Of a DNA stretch of 64,000 nt, positions 1 through 14,132 are shown piece by piece. Source of the DNA: Porites lobata (lineage: Eukaryota > Cnidaria > Anthozoa > Scleractinia > Poritidae); contig CALNXK010000016.1 of assembly GCA_942486035.1 (NCBI GenBank), positions 2,572,501 to 2,636,500 of the forward strand, read 5' to 3'. A program made the position numbers and the translations under genes. Each line of letters starts with the position of its first letter. Position 1 is the stretch's first letter. Under the pieces are notes generated by a model, which was not told the origin of the DNA, searched no databases, and worked only from the letters and a program-made list of their open reading frames with translations.

Positions 1-432
1 GACAGCATTAATGTTTTGTTTTTTCTACTAACACAAATAATAATATTATACCTTACCATACGTACATGTAACAATGTATAGTTTACTGAGGAAGTATGTA
101 CAGTATGTTCATTGTATATGACAGGTTTCTGTTATGAGTAGTGCTTAAAGCTTGCCTATGATCTGTTAACATAGATTTGGGGTACAGGGTATTTCCAGCA
201 GCTACCTAATCATGTAAATATATATAGCAAACTTCCTGCAGTCACTGTCACTACCTTTGAGTTTGAAAGAAGGGGATGCCAGAGAAAAGTAGAAAGCCCA
301 AAATGTAGGAGGACACAATGTTATGCTTATACCATAGTGTTGAATAATTATAAGCTAAGCAGCCCCTGATAATTATTTTTTTAGTATTCATTTTATAATT
401 AGCCAGCTTTTGCACCATATTGATGCTGCTAC

Positions 433-475
433 TCAAGATGTCCTTTAACTACATACACTCCTGAGGGATACTGAT
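433..475 (-). CDS. LRRC43: Possible tenth LRRC43 exon
   Basis: A minus-strand acceptor (ttcttccag) precedes a stretch that continues the phase left by the exon at 762-960 and reads DQYPSGVYVVKGHL. It then needs a weak donor (GA|gtagca) just before an in-frame TAG. If the donor is not used, the protein would end at this stop. Weak support; transcript data would decide. Confidence 0.3.
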
Positions 476-761
476 CTGGAAGAATTTTTAAGATCTTGAA
501 AGTTGTATGAAAGATCAAGCCCCATGGGGGCAGTTTTCTTCCCCTTGTTGTTTAGGCGTTGACCGGAAGTACTCCGGAATGTCACTAGCAGGCAAGAAAC
601 TTAAAAGTGGTCACATGGTGACAATGTCTCTTTAAATTTAACCACCGCCAGCATCTGGACTTAGCTGTTTTGGTCTCACCATATTTTAAGTGCCACCTTG
701 TTTAGCTGACTAAATTCCTGCGTATTGTTTTCTAATTAACATTTGGACTAAAGCAACTGAC

Positions 762-3700
762 CTGAATTGTCACTGCTCTGACTATTGTCAGTGTTTTCCT
801 CTTGAGCAATGCTGCTGCTGTCATCTGGTACGAAAGAGATAGTCGGTATTGACAGAGCGGGAGATTCACACAATATTACAGTGGGTGCCGCCTTGAGGAA
901 CTGGAACTCCACATGGTACTTGTGCTCAGTCTTGGGGAAATCAGAGTTTATCTCTGGATCCTGTGAAATAAGAGTACATCAAATTAACCTTATAATTTAC
1001 AACAAATGTTTGCCAAAGGTGAACAATTATACGTTGTACTCCAAGTTTTTCACCTTTACCCCACCAGCATCACATTTTCATTTGCTTGCTTGTGATATGA
1101 GTTGTACCTTGTGCTAAAGTATTAGTTATGCCATAGCTACATTGACTGGCAGTACTTGAGCTCAATATTTCCAAGGGACAATGTATTTAAGGGTGATAAC
1201 TTCTGCCACAGTTAGTAGTCTGAAGAAAGAAGTACACTATGAGGCCTATTTGCCAAAGCCATGCTCATCGTGGATGATGTAGCATGAAAAACTTAATAGC
1301 ATTGTACTATAAAGAGACAAACTGACAAAGTTTTGTACAGAAAGACACCTCACTCTGATGGATAGCTTGTGCTTGAGACATCAGCCTTTAAATCAATTTA
1401 CTGTGGCTATTTGACTATCAATTTGGTTGAAAGAATTATCAACCAAATTGATAGAGTCAAATGGCGACGCTAAATTGATTTGATTTAATTTGAGGACTTT
1501 ACTTGCCTCTAAAACAGCACACACATTCATTTGAAACTAACCTCTTAATTTAAAGTTTCATCAATCTTCCAGATGGGGCAATGATGGGGCAACAATGGGT
1601 AGCTGAGCAACTTCAGTTTTTTTTTATGTGCTCACTTGAATTATTGCAAACCCCTCAGCAAATTAAGAAAATTAATATAAACACATTGAGTGAAAGGTTT
1701 GAACCCGGGAGTCATAATTTTCAAAAGTAGGTTGAGTTTGATCGTCCGGGTGAACATAGTCCTGAATAGGACTGTTGTTGTTGACAGTGACTGATGTTTT
1801 GGCAATCTGTGCGGTAGTCATCTTCAGAGTCAAGTGAGTTGTATCACGTCAGTTGATGCTATCATACTCTGGTTATTGATCTGATTGGTCAATAACGTTG
1901 CAATGTTATTGGTCATCTGTCAGTTAAGCCGTGATGTTATTGGCTATGAAGACTCGTAATCAGTAATTGGTGCATTTTGATCTGTCTGTTGTCACAGTTA
2001 AACAGTTGTCTATTGTTAGTCAAATTGTCAGTTCTCCAATCGTTCAAATTGTGTATTTTACTGACCTCAATCTCTTCTGGCATTTTAATGCCATTAATAC
2101 TCTTGATATATATGATAACCTGAGCTTCATTTACTGGAACGTCTAAGACAAAGCATCAAAAAAGTCATAAAGATAAGCACTCTCACCAACCAACAAAATC
2201 CATACCCCATGGTTCTTATTGACGGGACAATAATAATTATTAATTAATTAATTAATTAACCCTCAATAGATAATTATGTTGTAAACTCACTTTTAGTTAT
2301 CATAATGATAGACTTAAAAGTACACTTGGTAACAATCAAATACCTTTGAGTTTTGAAAGTCCTTTGAAGAAGTGTTTCTCATCTGCTGAAATTCTGATGT
2401 CATCAAGAATGGTCAACTGACGAATAGAGTCGATTGTGTAACCACGGTAGCCTGGTACTAGCTGGATAAAAAAGATAGCTTAGAAGCAATACTAACCCAC
2501 AAATGAAAAAGAATCTAATTTGACCATATACTACTAAATTAGGTTTTGTCTGCATGCAGACGTTACATGTGCTCAGTTGTTGAATAATATTATCGGTTGA
2601 CAAGGGTGTATGCAGTTAACGGTACATAAACCTAAAATAACTCTGATGACTCACTGCCAAAGGATTTCCTTGAAGGACAAGATTCTTTAATTTTGGTAAA
2701 GTTTTCAGTACACTGATAGTGCTGTAGAGATCTGCAAGGTTGTTGAAGCTTAGGTCTAATGATAGTAAATGAGGCCTGAAAAAGAAAAGGAGGAAATTAT
2801 AGGATTATTAAATGGTTTTACTTTTTGCTTATCATAAGCATGAATAATTTAGTGAAATAATTTTTTTTTCTTTTGTGAAAAAGGGTAGATTTTTAATGCC
2901 ATTTCTTTTTTTGAGATTCCTTGAATATTTGATTGAGTCAGCATGAACTTGAAAGTATGACTTACCATGAACTTGCCTTCATGTGGCCTGTGATGGAAGA
3001 AATTTGATTGTAGCTCAGGCCTAAATGGATGAGAGGTGGGGGACAAACACATAATGAACTGATGTCTGAAATTTGATTGGCTGCAAGTTCCAGTTCCTGT
3101 CAAGTAAAACAACAAGCAAATAATTTTAGTCGACTTAGACAAAAAAGAATTGCTGAAGTATTTTTTTTAAGCTTAACTTTAAATTACCAGTACCTCTAGG
3201 TCTTTTGGAAGTCTCTTGGAGTCAACATGCTTGATTAGATTTGCACTCAGTGTCAGTTGCTTTAGATTTTTCAGGTGAAGAAGTCCATCATCAATTTCTG
3301 TTACCTGATTGAAAATAAATTGTAAAGCCAAACTAATAATTAATACAAGAAGACTATATAAAATCAGACTTCCTATGCTAAAATTAATAATCCAACACAT
3401 ATTGATCCATACCTCAGGTTTTTTATCCTATCTTAAATGAGAATTTAAGTTTAGCATCATTGATTCATGAGTCACCCAACCCTAACCCTAAACCTAACCT
3501 TTAACCCAACCTCTAACTTCAACCCTAACAAGACTTATAAGTTGCCTTACAACTCATTGACTCATAAGATTCATAAAACAAGCTTTGAATTCTCACATTT
3601 AACCCCTTATATAACCCCCAAGCCCCAAAGGTTTTCCCACAGCTAATATTAACCTAAAAACCACTACATAGAAACTGAACAAACTCAGCCTTTCTTTCTT

Positions 3701-5831
3701 TATCAGTTTACCTTTTTGTCTACAATTTGAAGTGATTTAAAGAACTTCAGAATGAAATTTTGCGTGAGTTTGTCAGGTGACTTCACAGCAATCTCTCGCA
3801 GGCTTGCAGCTTCACTACTCCAACTGCAGTCCACGTCATATGGGATCTTTATAGCCAAAGCTTGTAGACTTTCAACAGTCTCTAACTGTGCACTATTCTC
3901 TGCAAAACACAGCAAACTTTAACTTTTTGTCTTAAACCAAGCTTGCATGGGCACTCTGACACTAGCGCCAAAATACTGTACTGAATAAACATATAAAAAG
4001 ATAAAAATATTATTATCAAAAACAGAAGTGGTGAATGCAGTCAAAAAAATCAATGTTCTCCAGAAATTTTGATTGATCTTGAAATCTCAGAGTGTTTATC
4101 TTGAAGTCTTCTTTACCTTTAAGAGAGCAGAGATTTTTACCATGAAGTCTCGAGCAGATTTTCAAACTCAGATTTTATTTCTCATTTCTGTCATTGTTAT
4201 GGTTGTGCTGAGCTTGCCACCATGCAAAACAAAAATTATTCTTGATGTGCGATGATTTCACCAGAAGAACCGATGATTTGATGGAAAACACACCATGAAA
4301 TCTATGTCTGCGGGTACCCATACAGAGGTTCTCTGTTACCAGATAGCTTGTTATATCAATATGTATTGTTATATTCCTAGAATTTCACTCAACTAAACAG
4401 GGACTGCCATTGGTTGATTCTTGGTCACGTGGCCTTGACTAAAATCAAATGTATCTTCGAGTCCCAATGTTTCCCTCGACTTCGTCTCGGGAAACATCAG
4501 GACTCTCGGGAAAACAAAACTAACTGTTTTCCTTGGGATCTGACATTAAGTGTATAATATTACCCGGTATAGTATCAAGACCTGTTCAGTGGCATAGAAA
4601 TCAATCTGATAGGTAACGATTCACTTTCAAGATTGATGTGTTGAGGCCCCAGGGGGGTTCTCTGGATTTCAAGTGACAGAGATGATCGAATGGGGGCAAA
4701 ACTCCAAAACCCAAACAAATCCCTAGAACTTCAAATAAAACCCAATAAAATCCCTGGACCAAAATTTAACCCCCAAAAACCCCATGCTGAATTTCTGAGC
4801 CATAAAAATTTCCTCTCTTGGTTTACGTTATTCACAGAGCTACACGGCTGGGTGTGCGTCTTCATATTGAACTATCCCCCAAATCATGCTACCCCCCCAA
4901 CAAAAAAAAATCAAAATTTTCAAACCAAAATCAAAAATTTCAAACCCCCAAAACTCCTTTGATCATCCCTGTCACTTCAAATCTGGTGTACCCCCCCCTG
5001 GGGTTGAGGCATCTTTCTTCCATATTTACAGAAACTGGGCCAAAATCACCATTTTCATGTGTGAGAAGAGCCCTTTCCAAAACAGCTTTTCATTTTTTGT
5101 GCCAGCGTTAGAGCTACCCAGTATTATATTGTAGACATAGCTTAATTCAAGGAGAGATTCTCCCATATAACAATGTTGTAGAACATATCCTGGCAGAATT
5201 GGCCATTTGCAAGATGGCGGCATTTTACTACTATGACCAGAATCCTTTTTGATTTTCCTTGCACATTCAAATTTGGTTATCCCAGCAGGGTTTGAATAAC
5301 AAAAGCCTTATTTTGCACAAGGATGCAAACTCTTGAAGGATTCTGGTTGTAGTAGTAAAATGACATCATATTTTTGCTTTGTTTTCTTCCATTGCAGTTC
5401 ATTCTGATTAAATTTCAAATCATTATTATTAACTATTAATATTATTTCCGATAATAATAACGATTATAAAGTATCATTTTGTTTTGCTCACCTGGAATTA
5501 TTGCAGGTAAAGTTGATGTCGACTTGGCAGGTTTCAAGGTACCCATACTTTTTACTTCTGTGGTACTTTTTAAGCTTAAATTACTGCTCACATTGGGGGC
5601 TCTCTAAAATAAACACAAAACCCGATATTTTGCGTTTGATATGGATGTAAAATGATCAGTCTGGTTCAGATGAACACATATTAAACTTTTAAAAACTTAA
5701 TACGATTACACCCATCGTACAAAGACAGAGTTTCATCTAACCCAACTTCCATATCCACAAGGGAATTCTCTAATGCATAAAGTGTTAAGCTGCGAATGAA
5801 ACGCAGCAGTAACGTTAAAAGACTCGACCAT
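762..5831 (-). CDS. LRRC43: LRRC43-like leucine-rich repeat protein, 5' part (gene runs off left edge)
   Basis: Nine minus-strand exons join with GT-AG borders and consistent phases: 5742-5831, 5492-5603, 3712-3899, 3194-3304, 2966-3096, 2655-2775, 2344-2461, 2066-2142 and 762-960. They give about 382 aa. The start is the ATG at 5831; the N-terminus contains IREFPCGYGSW, which resembles the start of vertebrate LRRC43 as I remember it. LRRs follow (LKQLTLSANLI, LELAANQIS, LIHLGLSYNQIS, LLSLDLSFNNL, LKNLVLQGNPLA), then an LRR cap (LVPGYRGYTIDSIRQLTILDD) and a segment like the family's C-terminal half (NEAQVIIYIKSINGI). Human LRRC43 is about 650 aa, so roughly 40 percent lies beyond the window. 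A possible further exon is 433-475. The family's molecular function is poorly defined; vertebrate members are associated with ciliated tissue. Family assignment rests on motif order recalled from memory, not a search. Confidence 0.8.
961..2065. other. LRRC43 intron with hairpin element and dispersed repeat
   Basis: No coding sequence is visible. 1391-1483 is a long imperfect palindrome with a perfect core (CTATCAATTTGGTTGA, 8-nt loop, reverse complement), probably a foldback MITE. 1745-1860 matches one arm of the larger inverted repeat at 49796-50242 (shared blocks include tcctgaatagga and gacagtgactga), so it is a dispersed repeat family. Confidence 0.6.
3905..5491. other. LRRC43 intron 2, repeat-rich
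   Basis: This intron lies between the second and third exons. 4630-5000 is a proline/lysine-coding low-complexity stretch of the ccccaggggg / accccccc type. It resembles the GC-tract MITE remnants elsewhere in the window and is not a gene. The open frames across 4690-5134 are overlapping by-products of this AC-rich tract. Confidence 0.5.
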
Positions 5832-7104
5832 TTCCTTCCTGTTATTTTGGTCTTTTTCTGTTAAGTTCGTCCGCCATTTTGGTTGTCAACGAAACACACC
5901 AGAACGAGGCCCCGTTTCCAACGGGACGGGAAGACCCGAGGAGGCTTGGGACCGGGACCGGACCTAGCCATCCAATATGGCACTTAAGAAAGCAGTCAAA
6001 AATAGGGTACAATACCATGGGGAACGTTGTAATAGAGGGCAATTCATAGCACTGTGGAATACCACGTTTTAAAATCGTATATAATCGACTCTCTAGGACC
6101 CACAAACTATTTTATCACGCATTACACGAAAAAACCTAAAATTTTTAGTGATATGAGCTGTTCTTTTAGTTTCTGAATGGTGATTTTGCAGTATTTCGTA
6201 TCCGTGGTGTAGTTAACGTGCAAATCTGTCACCGAGCCACCATGGTGCAGCAATGGCTAAAATCATTCTCCCGTTACCAATCTGGATTTATCCTTTAGAA
6301 TTGCCTCTTGGTCCCATTGTTTATCAGAAAGTGGTTTTGTGACGGGTTTATGGATGATTGAGACCATTGGCCGTAGACCTTACTTGATCCATCTTACTTG
6401 GAGTGGTCTCAAAAGTTAATGACCTAAGGCAGGCTTGACCTTCGTTCATGTAATCTACTTTTTATTGCATCAAGGCTTAATGCCAAGTCTGATAGTTTAG
6501 TTTCATGGCATCGAGAACCTGGTGCCACAGCTGTTGATGCTTTCAGTATTACCTGGGCTAATTTAATTGTTACGCTTTTCCTCAGTTTTAGTCAGCTGTC
6601 TCGACTTTCGGCCAAAGAAAAAGGTAACCAAAACGTGCCCTAAGCCGTCTTCGCCAACTCTGTACGGTTTTATTTGCAGTCACTCGTAAGAAAGCCACTG
6701 ATGTTATAAAGACTCCTTCTACTCACTGCGCCGCCTTATTAACCCCTGTTGGCTCTGATCTCAATGACGGAATAAAAATAAAACAGCGCTGTCACCTACT
6801 TAGGCAGCAGAATGAAGTGAAATACCCATAGTAACTTAGTAGATGTCATGGATGCAGTCTCTCCTTCAAAAGAACCTTTTCAAATAATGAATATCTGATT
6901 TTGGGTGCAAACTTGAGTCGATGTAGATTTTCTTGCCGTTGGCAAACTGACCAAAACAACTTTTCAATGGCTTATGAAGCCAAAAAAGGACGTCTTACCT
7001 TCTCGTTTTATGTGATAAAAAGTTTCACGAAAATATGTGTAAACGTTAATCAAAAAATGAAAAATAAAAGGGTGTTGGAATCTTATTATAATCTTTTTTA
7101 CTAC
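5832..7104. other. LRRC43 upstream region, no gene seen
   Basis: 5850-5885 has a YY1-like AAAATGGCGGAC on the minus strand, 40-50 nt upstream of the LRRC43 start, suggesting a promoter or 5'UTR. The ATG in this motif reads only 11 codons (MADELNRKRPK) before a stop, so it would be an upstream ORF. The rest, to the start of the tandem array, shows no coding potential or clear repeat. Confidence 0.45.
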
Positions 7105-10100
7105 CAGTTATCATCTTCGGCCGGACTTACTCTTCTCTGAAGCCACCCCTCTTCTATGAAGGGTGTTTTGAATTTTATTATCACCGATACAATCGATAGT
7201 CAGTTCTGTTAAAGCTCTTTAGAAAGCTTAACTCCGGTGGTGAACAGGTTTCCAAAACGTTAGTTGTGCTTAATTATTGACCTAAACCTACTCTATCATG
7301 TCAAAAAATAGGTTTTCTTTCAAAAAAACACTTTTTTTAAAGACATGAACTTTTAATACTAACAAAATGAGACATGCTATGATTCTTCGAAAAGAAAATG
7401 GGTCCTGCTTAAGTCGAATCGGCGTACAATATTGCTTGTAATCAAACTGACAAAATACGATTTAATTTCCTTTTAGTGATGTTGGAAAGATTGCCGACCC
7501 CTTATTTTTTTACGGTACGATTTTAAGTGGGTACAAAGGTCACACATGTACAAGATGATTCTTAAGTTAAAAAAGCTGACAAACATTGTTTTAAAGAATA
7601 ATACAAAGAATGGTAAAAGAGGGTCAAAAACGAGATTCACCCTGTGCAGATTCACCTGATCGGGATTCGGGATCGGCACCTGATCACAGTAGTATCCGTA
7701 ATAAAGAGGTTAAGTTTATATGAAATTACTCTCTGGGGCCGAGATTTCGTGTCCGTTGTCCGTAGAGTCGGTATTATGGATGAGGTTTTTTGATACTTTC
7801 AAACTGCGACATGCTATAATTCGTCGCTAGTACTCTCTAGGGTGGATCCCGCTTTAGTCAAAGCGGCGTACAATGTTGCTTGTCCTCAACCTAACGGAAA
7901 CACTTTAATAACTTTTTGCTGTGCTAATGATGTTAGACAGAGTGTGGACCCGTTTACCACGGCTTTAAGCGGATACCTAGGTCACGCATGTAAAAGATAA
8001 CTGTTAAGTTATACAAACAAATACGAGCTAAAAAATAAAGTTCTAAAGAATAATACAATGAATGTTAACCTGAGAATAGTATGATGAATGGTAAAAGAGG
8101 GTGAAAAATGTGACTCTACGTACCGCGTCACGAAAAGCCTTTCCCCTTAATAAAAAATGAGTTTTAAAGGAAATAGATCTTTCACAGTTTAGCCTAAAAA
8201 ATTGCTACATTTGAATGTAAATAAGGTCAATTCTCGTCGAATTTTTTTTTTATTTTTATGAAAATCGAGAAGTAGCTTTGTAAGCAGCTCGAACGTTTAA
8301 ATCGTTGTTGTCAAAGGAAGCACAACGTTCAACAGACAGTCACTATTCTTTTCTAACACCGAGTATCATCTTCGGGCCTTATTCTTTCCCGAAGCCACTC
8401 TTCTTGGTGTATAAAGTTTTCATTTAAATTTACTCCAAGCTTACAGAAAGGTAAACATCGGTGGTGATTAGGTGTCAAAATCGTTAGTTTTTCTTTTTAT
8501 CGGTAGATTTCTTTTCACAGTTTCCAGTCTTGGAAAGAATGTCCTCGCACCCACGTCACCGTTATATATGCGGATAAAAAGTACACGCATCAAAGCAAGT
8601 TCAACTTCTTTTACCTTCTAATAACAAATAAACTAAGATATGGATTGATTCACACAGAATAATTCAATGAAAGGTGAAGGAGGATCATAAAGGAGGTTCT
8701 ACTAACCACGTCCATTAAGAAGCCTTTTCCGTTATCAGTAACAAATGTAAATGGGTTATTTTCAAAGATTTCGCTAAGAATTCACCAAACGTATACAAGA
8801 GAGAAATGCTTCTCCCAACACTGTTTTTCAGAAAATGGAGTAGTTCAGATGTTTGACTAGTTGAAACGGTTTGAGTAGAATAGAAAAACAGCATTTACCC
8901 GAATGTTCTATTTAACCACTAGTTATCATCTTTGACCGTTCGTATTCTTCTCTGAAGGAAACCGTCTTTGTGTATCACGAATTTTGGTTTATTCTCATCA
9001 ACCATGCAATCAACAGTCTTTCTGTTAAAGATAACAGAAAACTAAAAACTGGTGGTGAATAGGTTACTTTCCAAACTATTAATTTTCTTAATCATTGACT
9101 TCAAAATACTCGGTCATGTCGAAAAAAGAAATTTTTTCCAGAGAACACTATATTCAAAGGCATCATTTTTTGATACTTTCAAACTGCGACATGCTATAAT
9201 TCGTCGCTAGTACTCTCTAGGTTGGATCCCCCTTTAGTCAAAGCGGCGTACAATATTGCTGTCCTTAACTTGATGGACACACTTTGATTTCCCTTTATGC
9301 AGTGCTAGTCTGTGCTATTGATGTTGAAAAGAGTGTGGACCCGTTTACCACGGTTTTCAGCTGATGCCAAGGTCACGCATGCCCAAGATATCTCTTCCGT
9401 TATAGCAACAAATAAGCTCAAAACCAAAGTTCTAAAGAATATACAATGAATGGTAAAAATTTTAGAATAATTTGATGAATGGTAAAATAGGGTAAAAAAA
9501 GGTGACTCTACGTACCGCGCGCAACGAAAAGCCTTTCCCATTAATTAAAAAGGAGTTTTAAAGGAAATTGATCTTTTGCAGTTTAGCCTAAAAAATTGCT
9601 ACATTTGAATGCCTGAATTAGGTCAATTCTCGTCGAAATATGTTTTTTAGGAAAATCGAGAAGATAGCTTTGTAAGCAGCTCGAACGTTTAAATCGTTGT
9701 TGTCAAAGGAAGCACAACGTTCAAAAGACAGTCACTATTCTTTTCTACCACCTAGTATCATCTTTGGGCCTTATTCTTTCCCGAAGCCGCCCTTCTTGGT
9801 GTATAAAGCTTTCATTTAAATTTACTCCAAGCTTATACAGAAAGGTAAACATCGGTGGTGATTAGAGTGGAAATCGTTAGTTTTTCTTTTTATCAGTAGA
9901 TTTCTTTTCACAGTTTTTTATCCTGGAAAGAATGTCCACACACCCACGTCAACGTTATATGCGGAAAAAAAGTACACGCATCAAAGCAAGTTCAACTTCT
10001 TTTACCTTTTAATAACAAATAAACTAAAATATGGATTGATTTACACAGAATAATTCAATGAATGGTGAAGGAGGATCATAAACGAGGTTCTACTAACCAC

Positions 10101-11208
10101 GTCCATTGAAAAGCCTTTTCCGTTATTAGTAACAAATTTAAATGGGTTATTTTCATAGATTTCGCTAAGAATTCACCAAACGTATACAAAAGAGAAATGC
10201 TTTTTGCAACACGGTTTTTCAGAAAATGGAGGAGTTCAGACGTTTGACTCGTTTAAGCAGTTTGAGTAGAATAGAAGAACAGCATTCAACCGACTATTCC
10301 ATTTACCACTAGTTATCATCTTTGACCGTTCGTATTCTTCTCCGAAGGAAACTGTCTTTGTGTATTAAGAATTTTTAATGTTTATTCTCAACCATGTAAT
10401 CAACAGTCTTTCTGTTAAAGATAACAGAAAGCTAAAAACTGGTGGTAAAATGTTACTTTCCAAAACGTTAATTGTCTTAATCATTGACTTCAAAATACTC
10501 GGTCATGTCGAAAAAAGAAATTCTTTCCAGAGAACACTATTTTTAAAGGCATCATTTTTTGATAAGCTTTCAAACTGCGACATGCCATAATTCGTCGCTA
10601 TTACTCTCTAGGTTGGATCCCGCTTTAGTCAAAGCGCCGTACAATATTGCTTGTCCTCAACTTAACGGAGACACTTTGATTTTCCTTTATGCTGTGCTAT
10701 GGATGTTGGAAAGAGTGTGGACCCTTACCACGGTTTTCAGCTCATGCCAAGGCCACGCAGCACAAGATATCTCTTTTCCGTTAAAGCAACAAATAAGCTG
10801 AAAAGTAAAGTTCTAAAGAATAATACAATCAACGTTAAAAATTTAAGAATAATTTGATGAATGGTAAAAGAGGGTCAAAAAGGTGACTCTACGTACCGCG
10901 CGCAACGAAAAGCCTTTCCCATTAATAAAAAAGGAGTTTAGGAAATTGATCTTTCACAGTTTAGCCTAAAAAATTGTTACATTTGAATGTGAATAAGGTC
11001 AATTCTCATCGAAATATGTTTTTTTAGGAAAATCGAGAAGAAAGCTTTGTAAGGAGCTCAAACGTTTGACTCGTTGTTGTCAGAGGAAGCACAGCGGTCA
11101 AGAGACTATTCTTTTCTACCACCAATAATTATCTTCGGGCCTTATTCTTTTCTTTGAAGCCACCCTTCTTGGTGTATGAAGGTTTTACTTGAATTTGTTT
11201 TAAACATA

Positions 11209-11389
11209 CACCCAATGCAAAAATGGCTGCTAGATTAATATTCTTTTGTTTAAATTAAAATTAGCCCAACTAGCCTCGCTTGAGATAAGGTATTCTTTTG
11301 AATTTTGTACTGGAGAACGAGGTTAGTTAGGCTTATTTAAATTCAGACAAAAGAATATTAATCTGGCAGCCATTTTTGCATTGGGTGTG
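11209..11389. mobile_element. Foldback MITE with TA target duplication
   Basis: The arms (ACACCCAATGCAAAAATGGC ... reverse complement) are nearly perfect over about 40 bp. The element is flanked by TA on both sides and interrupts an A-half repeat whose other copies lack it. The TA duplication suggests Tc1/mariner-type mobilisation (inference). Confidence 0.85.
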
Positions 11390-12206
11390 TACGGAAAGAA
11401 AAACACCGGCGGTTATTAGGCGTGTAAATCGATCTTTCCGATCTTTTCATAGTTTCTTATTCTGGAAAGAATGTCGACACTCCTACGTCACCGTTAAGTA
11501 CTGATAAAAAATACACGCATCAAAGCAAGTTTAAGATTAGTTCACCTTGTTGTTACAAATAAACTGAAACATGGATTGCCTTACACAGAATAATTCAATG
11601 AATGGTGAAAGAGGATCACAAACGATGTTCTACTAACCACGTCCGTTGAAAAGCCTTTCCCGTTATTAGTAACAAATTAAATGGGTTATTTTCAAAGATT
11701 TCGTTAAGAATTCACCAAACCTATAAAAAAGAGAAAAGCTACTCGAAACACGGTTTTTAAGAAAATTTAGAAGATGTCTTTGTAAGGAGCTCAAATGTTT
11801 GACTCGTTGAGACAGTTTGACTAGAAAAAGAGCATTTAATTCATGATTTAATTGACTGCATGTTCTAAATTTTTACCAGTAGTTATCATCTTGGACCGGT
11901 CGTATTCTTCTCCGAATTGAAGCAAACCGTCTTGGTGTGTTAAGGGTTTTTAACTTTTTTTCTCATCCATGCAATCAACAGTCTTTCTGTTAAAGCTAGA
12001 TTACAGAAAGCTAAACTCTGTTGGGGAATAGGTTCCTTCCTAAAATGTTAGTTTTCTTAATCATTGACTTAAAAATACTCGGTCATGTCGAAAAAAAAAT
12101 TCTTTTAAGAGAACACCATTTTTAAAGGCATCATTTTTTGATACTTTTAAACTGCGACATGCTATAATTCGTCGTTAGTATTCTCTAGGTTGGGTTCAGC
12201 TTTAGT

Positions 12207-12581
12207 CAGGGGTACCCAACGAGAATAACGTTCAAACCCACTTAAACATAGCAGTGTTAAACGTATTTTAGTATTTAAACGGTAGATATAGGCATATTTT
12301 TAACCCCCAAAAAATTTTCCATCTGTTCGGATTTCCTAGCTGAAAAAACAAAAACTACCTTTTCGAAAATTTCAGCCAGAAAAAAGGCTCCCGAAAACTC
12401 TAGGTGACCTTTTAAGGGTAAAAATCCGTTAAAAATGGGCAATTATACCATTTTTTAGATGTTCGAAAATCCTAGGAGGGGCAGGCAAGCAACAAAGTTT
12501 ACAACAAATGTTTCGAAAATTATAGACCTCAAATCGTCTTCCGAACAGGTATTTTCCGAAAATTATCGTTGGGTGCCCCTG
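12207..12581. mobile_element. Non-autonomous DNA transposon, CAGGGG termini, 6-bp target duplication (copy 1)
   Basis: The ends are CAGGGGTACCCAACGA and its near-perfect complement TCGTTGGGTGCCCCTG. TTTAGT is duplicated at 12201-12206 and 12582-12587. Other copies of the tandem unit carry a single gctttagtcaaagcgg here, giving the empty site directly. The element is 375 bp with no coding capacity. Confidence 0.92.
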
Positions 12582-14132
12582 TTTAGTCAAAGCGGCGTAC
12601 AATATTGCTTGTCCACAACTTAACGGAGACACTTTGATTTCCCTTTATGCTGTGCTATTGATGTTGGAAAGAGTGTGGACCCTTTTACCACAGTTTTGAG
12701 CGGATACCAAGGTCACGCATGTACAAGATAACTCTTACGTTATGGCAACAAATAAGCTAAAAAATAAAGTTCTAATGAATATTACAATGAATGGCAAAAG
12801 CTTAAGAATAATATGATGAATGGTAAAGGAGGGTCAAAAAGGAGACTCTACTTACCACGCGCAACGAAAAGCCTTTCCATTAATAAAAAAAGGAGTGTAG
12901 AAAGTTGGTCTTTCACGGTTTAGCCTAAGAATTTGCTACATTTGAAAGTGAATAAGGTCCTTTCTGGTCGAAATATGGTTTTTAGAAAAATCTAGAAGAA
13001 ACCTTAAAAAGGAGCTCAAACGTTTGACTCGTTGTTGTCAGAAGCATAACGGTCAAGAGACTATTGTTTTCTATCACTGACCAATAATCATCTTCGGGCC
13101 TTTTTCTTTTCTGAAGTCATCTTTCTTGGTGTATGAAGGTTTTATTTAAATTTATTTCAAGCATACAGAAAGAAAAACACAGGTGGTGATTAGGCATCGA
13201 AATCGTCCGTTTTGCTTTTCATCGGTAGATGTCTTTTTGTAGTTACTTATTCTGGAAAGAATGTCGACACTCCCACGTCACCGTTATATACGGCTAAAAA
13301 ATTACACGCACCAAAGCAAGTTCGAGAATAGTTGCCCTTGTAATAACAAATAAACTGAAACATGGATTGCCTTACACAGAATAATTTAACAAATGGTAAA
13401 CGAGGATCATAAACGATGTTCTACTAACCATGTCCATGGAAAAGCCTTTCCTGTTACTAGTAACAAATTTAAATGGGTTATTTTGATTCAAAGCTTTGCT
13501 AAGAATTCATTAAACGTAAAAAAGAGAAAAGCTACTCGAAATTCGGTTTTTTAAAAAATGGAGAAATGTCTTTGTAAGGAGCTCAGACGTTTGACTCGTC
13601 GAAACAGTTTGACTAGAAAAACAGCATTCAAGTGACTGGTCTTTTTTTCTTGTTATCATCTTCGGCTGATCGTCCGAAGCGACCCATTTTGTTGTCATGA
13701 AGGTTTTTTTAATCTTTTCTTATCCATGCAATCGTTAGTCTTTTTAGTTAAATCTTACTGGAAGCTACAATCCGGTGGTTACGGGTTTCCAAAACGTTAG
13801 TTTTCGTAATCATCGACTTTTAAATACTCGGTCATTGCGAAGAAAGAAATTTCCTTTCAAGAGAACACCGTCTATAAAATTCGTGAACTTTTCTGACACT
13901 TTCAAACTGCCACATTCTTTTAGATGTTACTGCAGTGGCGGACCCAGTCTAAAATAACATTTTCTGCTCTTCGAGCCTCATTCTGGTCTAAAAATAATGG
14001 CCCAGGCCCCTCCCCTCGATCCCCCACTGTACTCTCTCGGTTAGGTCCTGCGGTATACAATTTCACTTGTCGTAAAACTTAACGAAGACTTAAATTTCCT
14101 CTTATGCTGTGCTATTGATGTTGGAGAGAGGC

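Noticed and set aside
3478..3535. Telomere-like CCCTAA repeats
   Set aside because: Only two or three perfect hexamers among degenerate caacc(c/t)taac motifs; too short to claim an interstitial telomere.
5842..6105. 87-aa minus-strand open frame upstream of LRRC43
   Set aside because: No domain; the last part is the YY1-like ATGGCGG context and stops before a donor. The LRRC43 start at 5831 explains the gene better.
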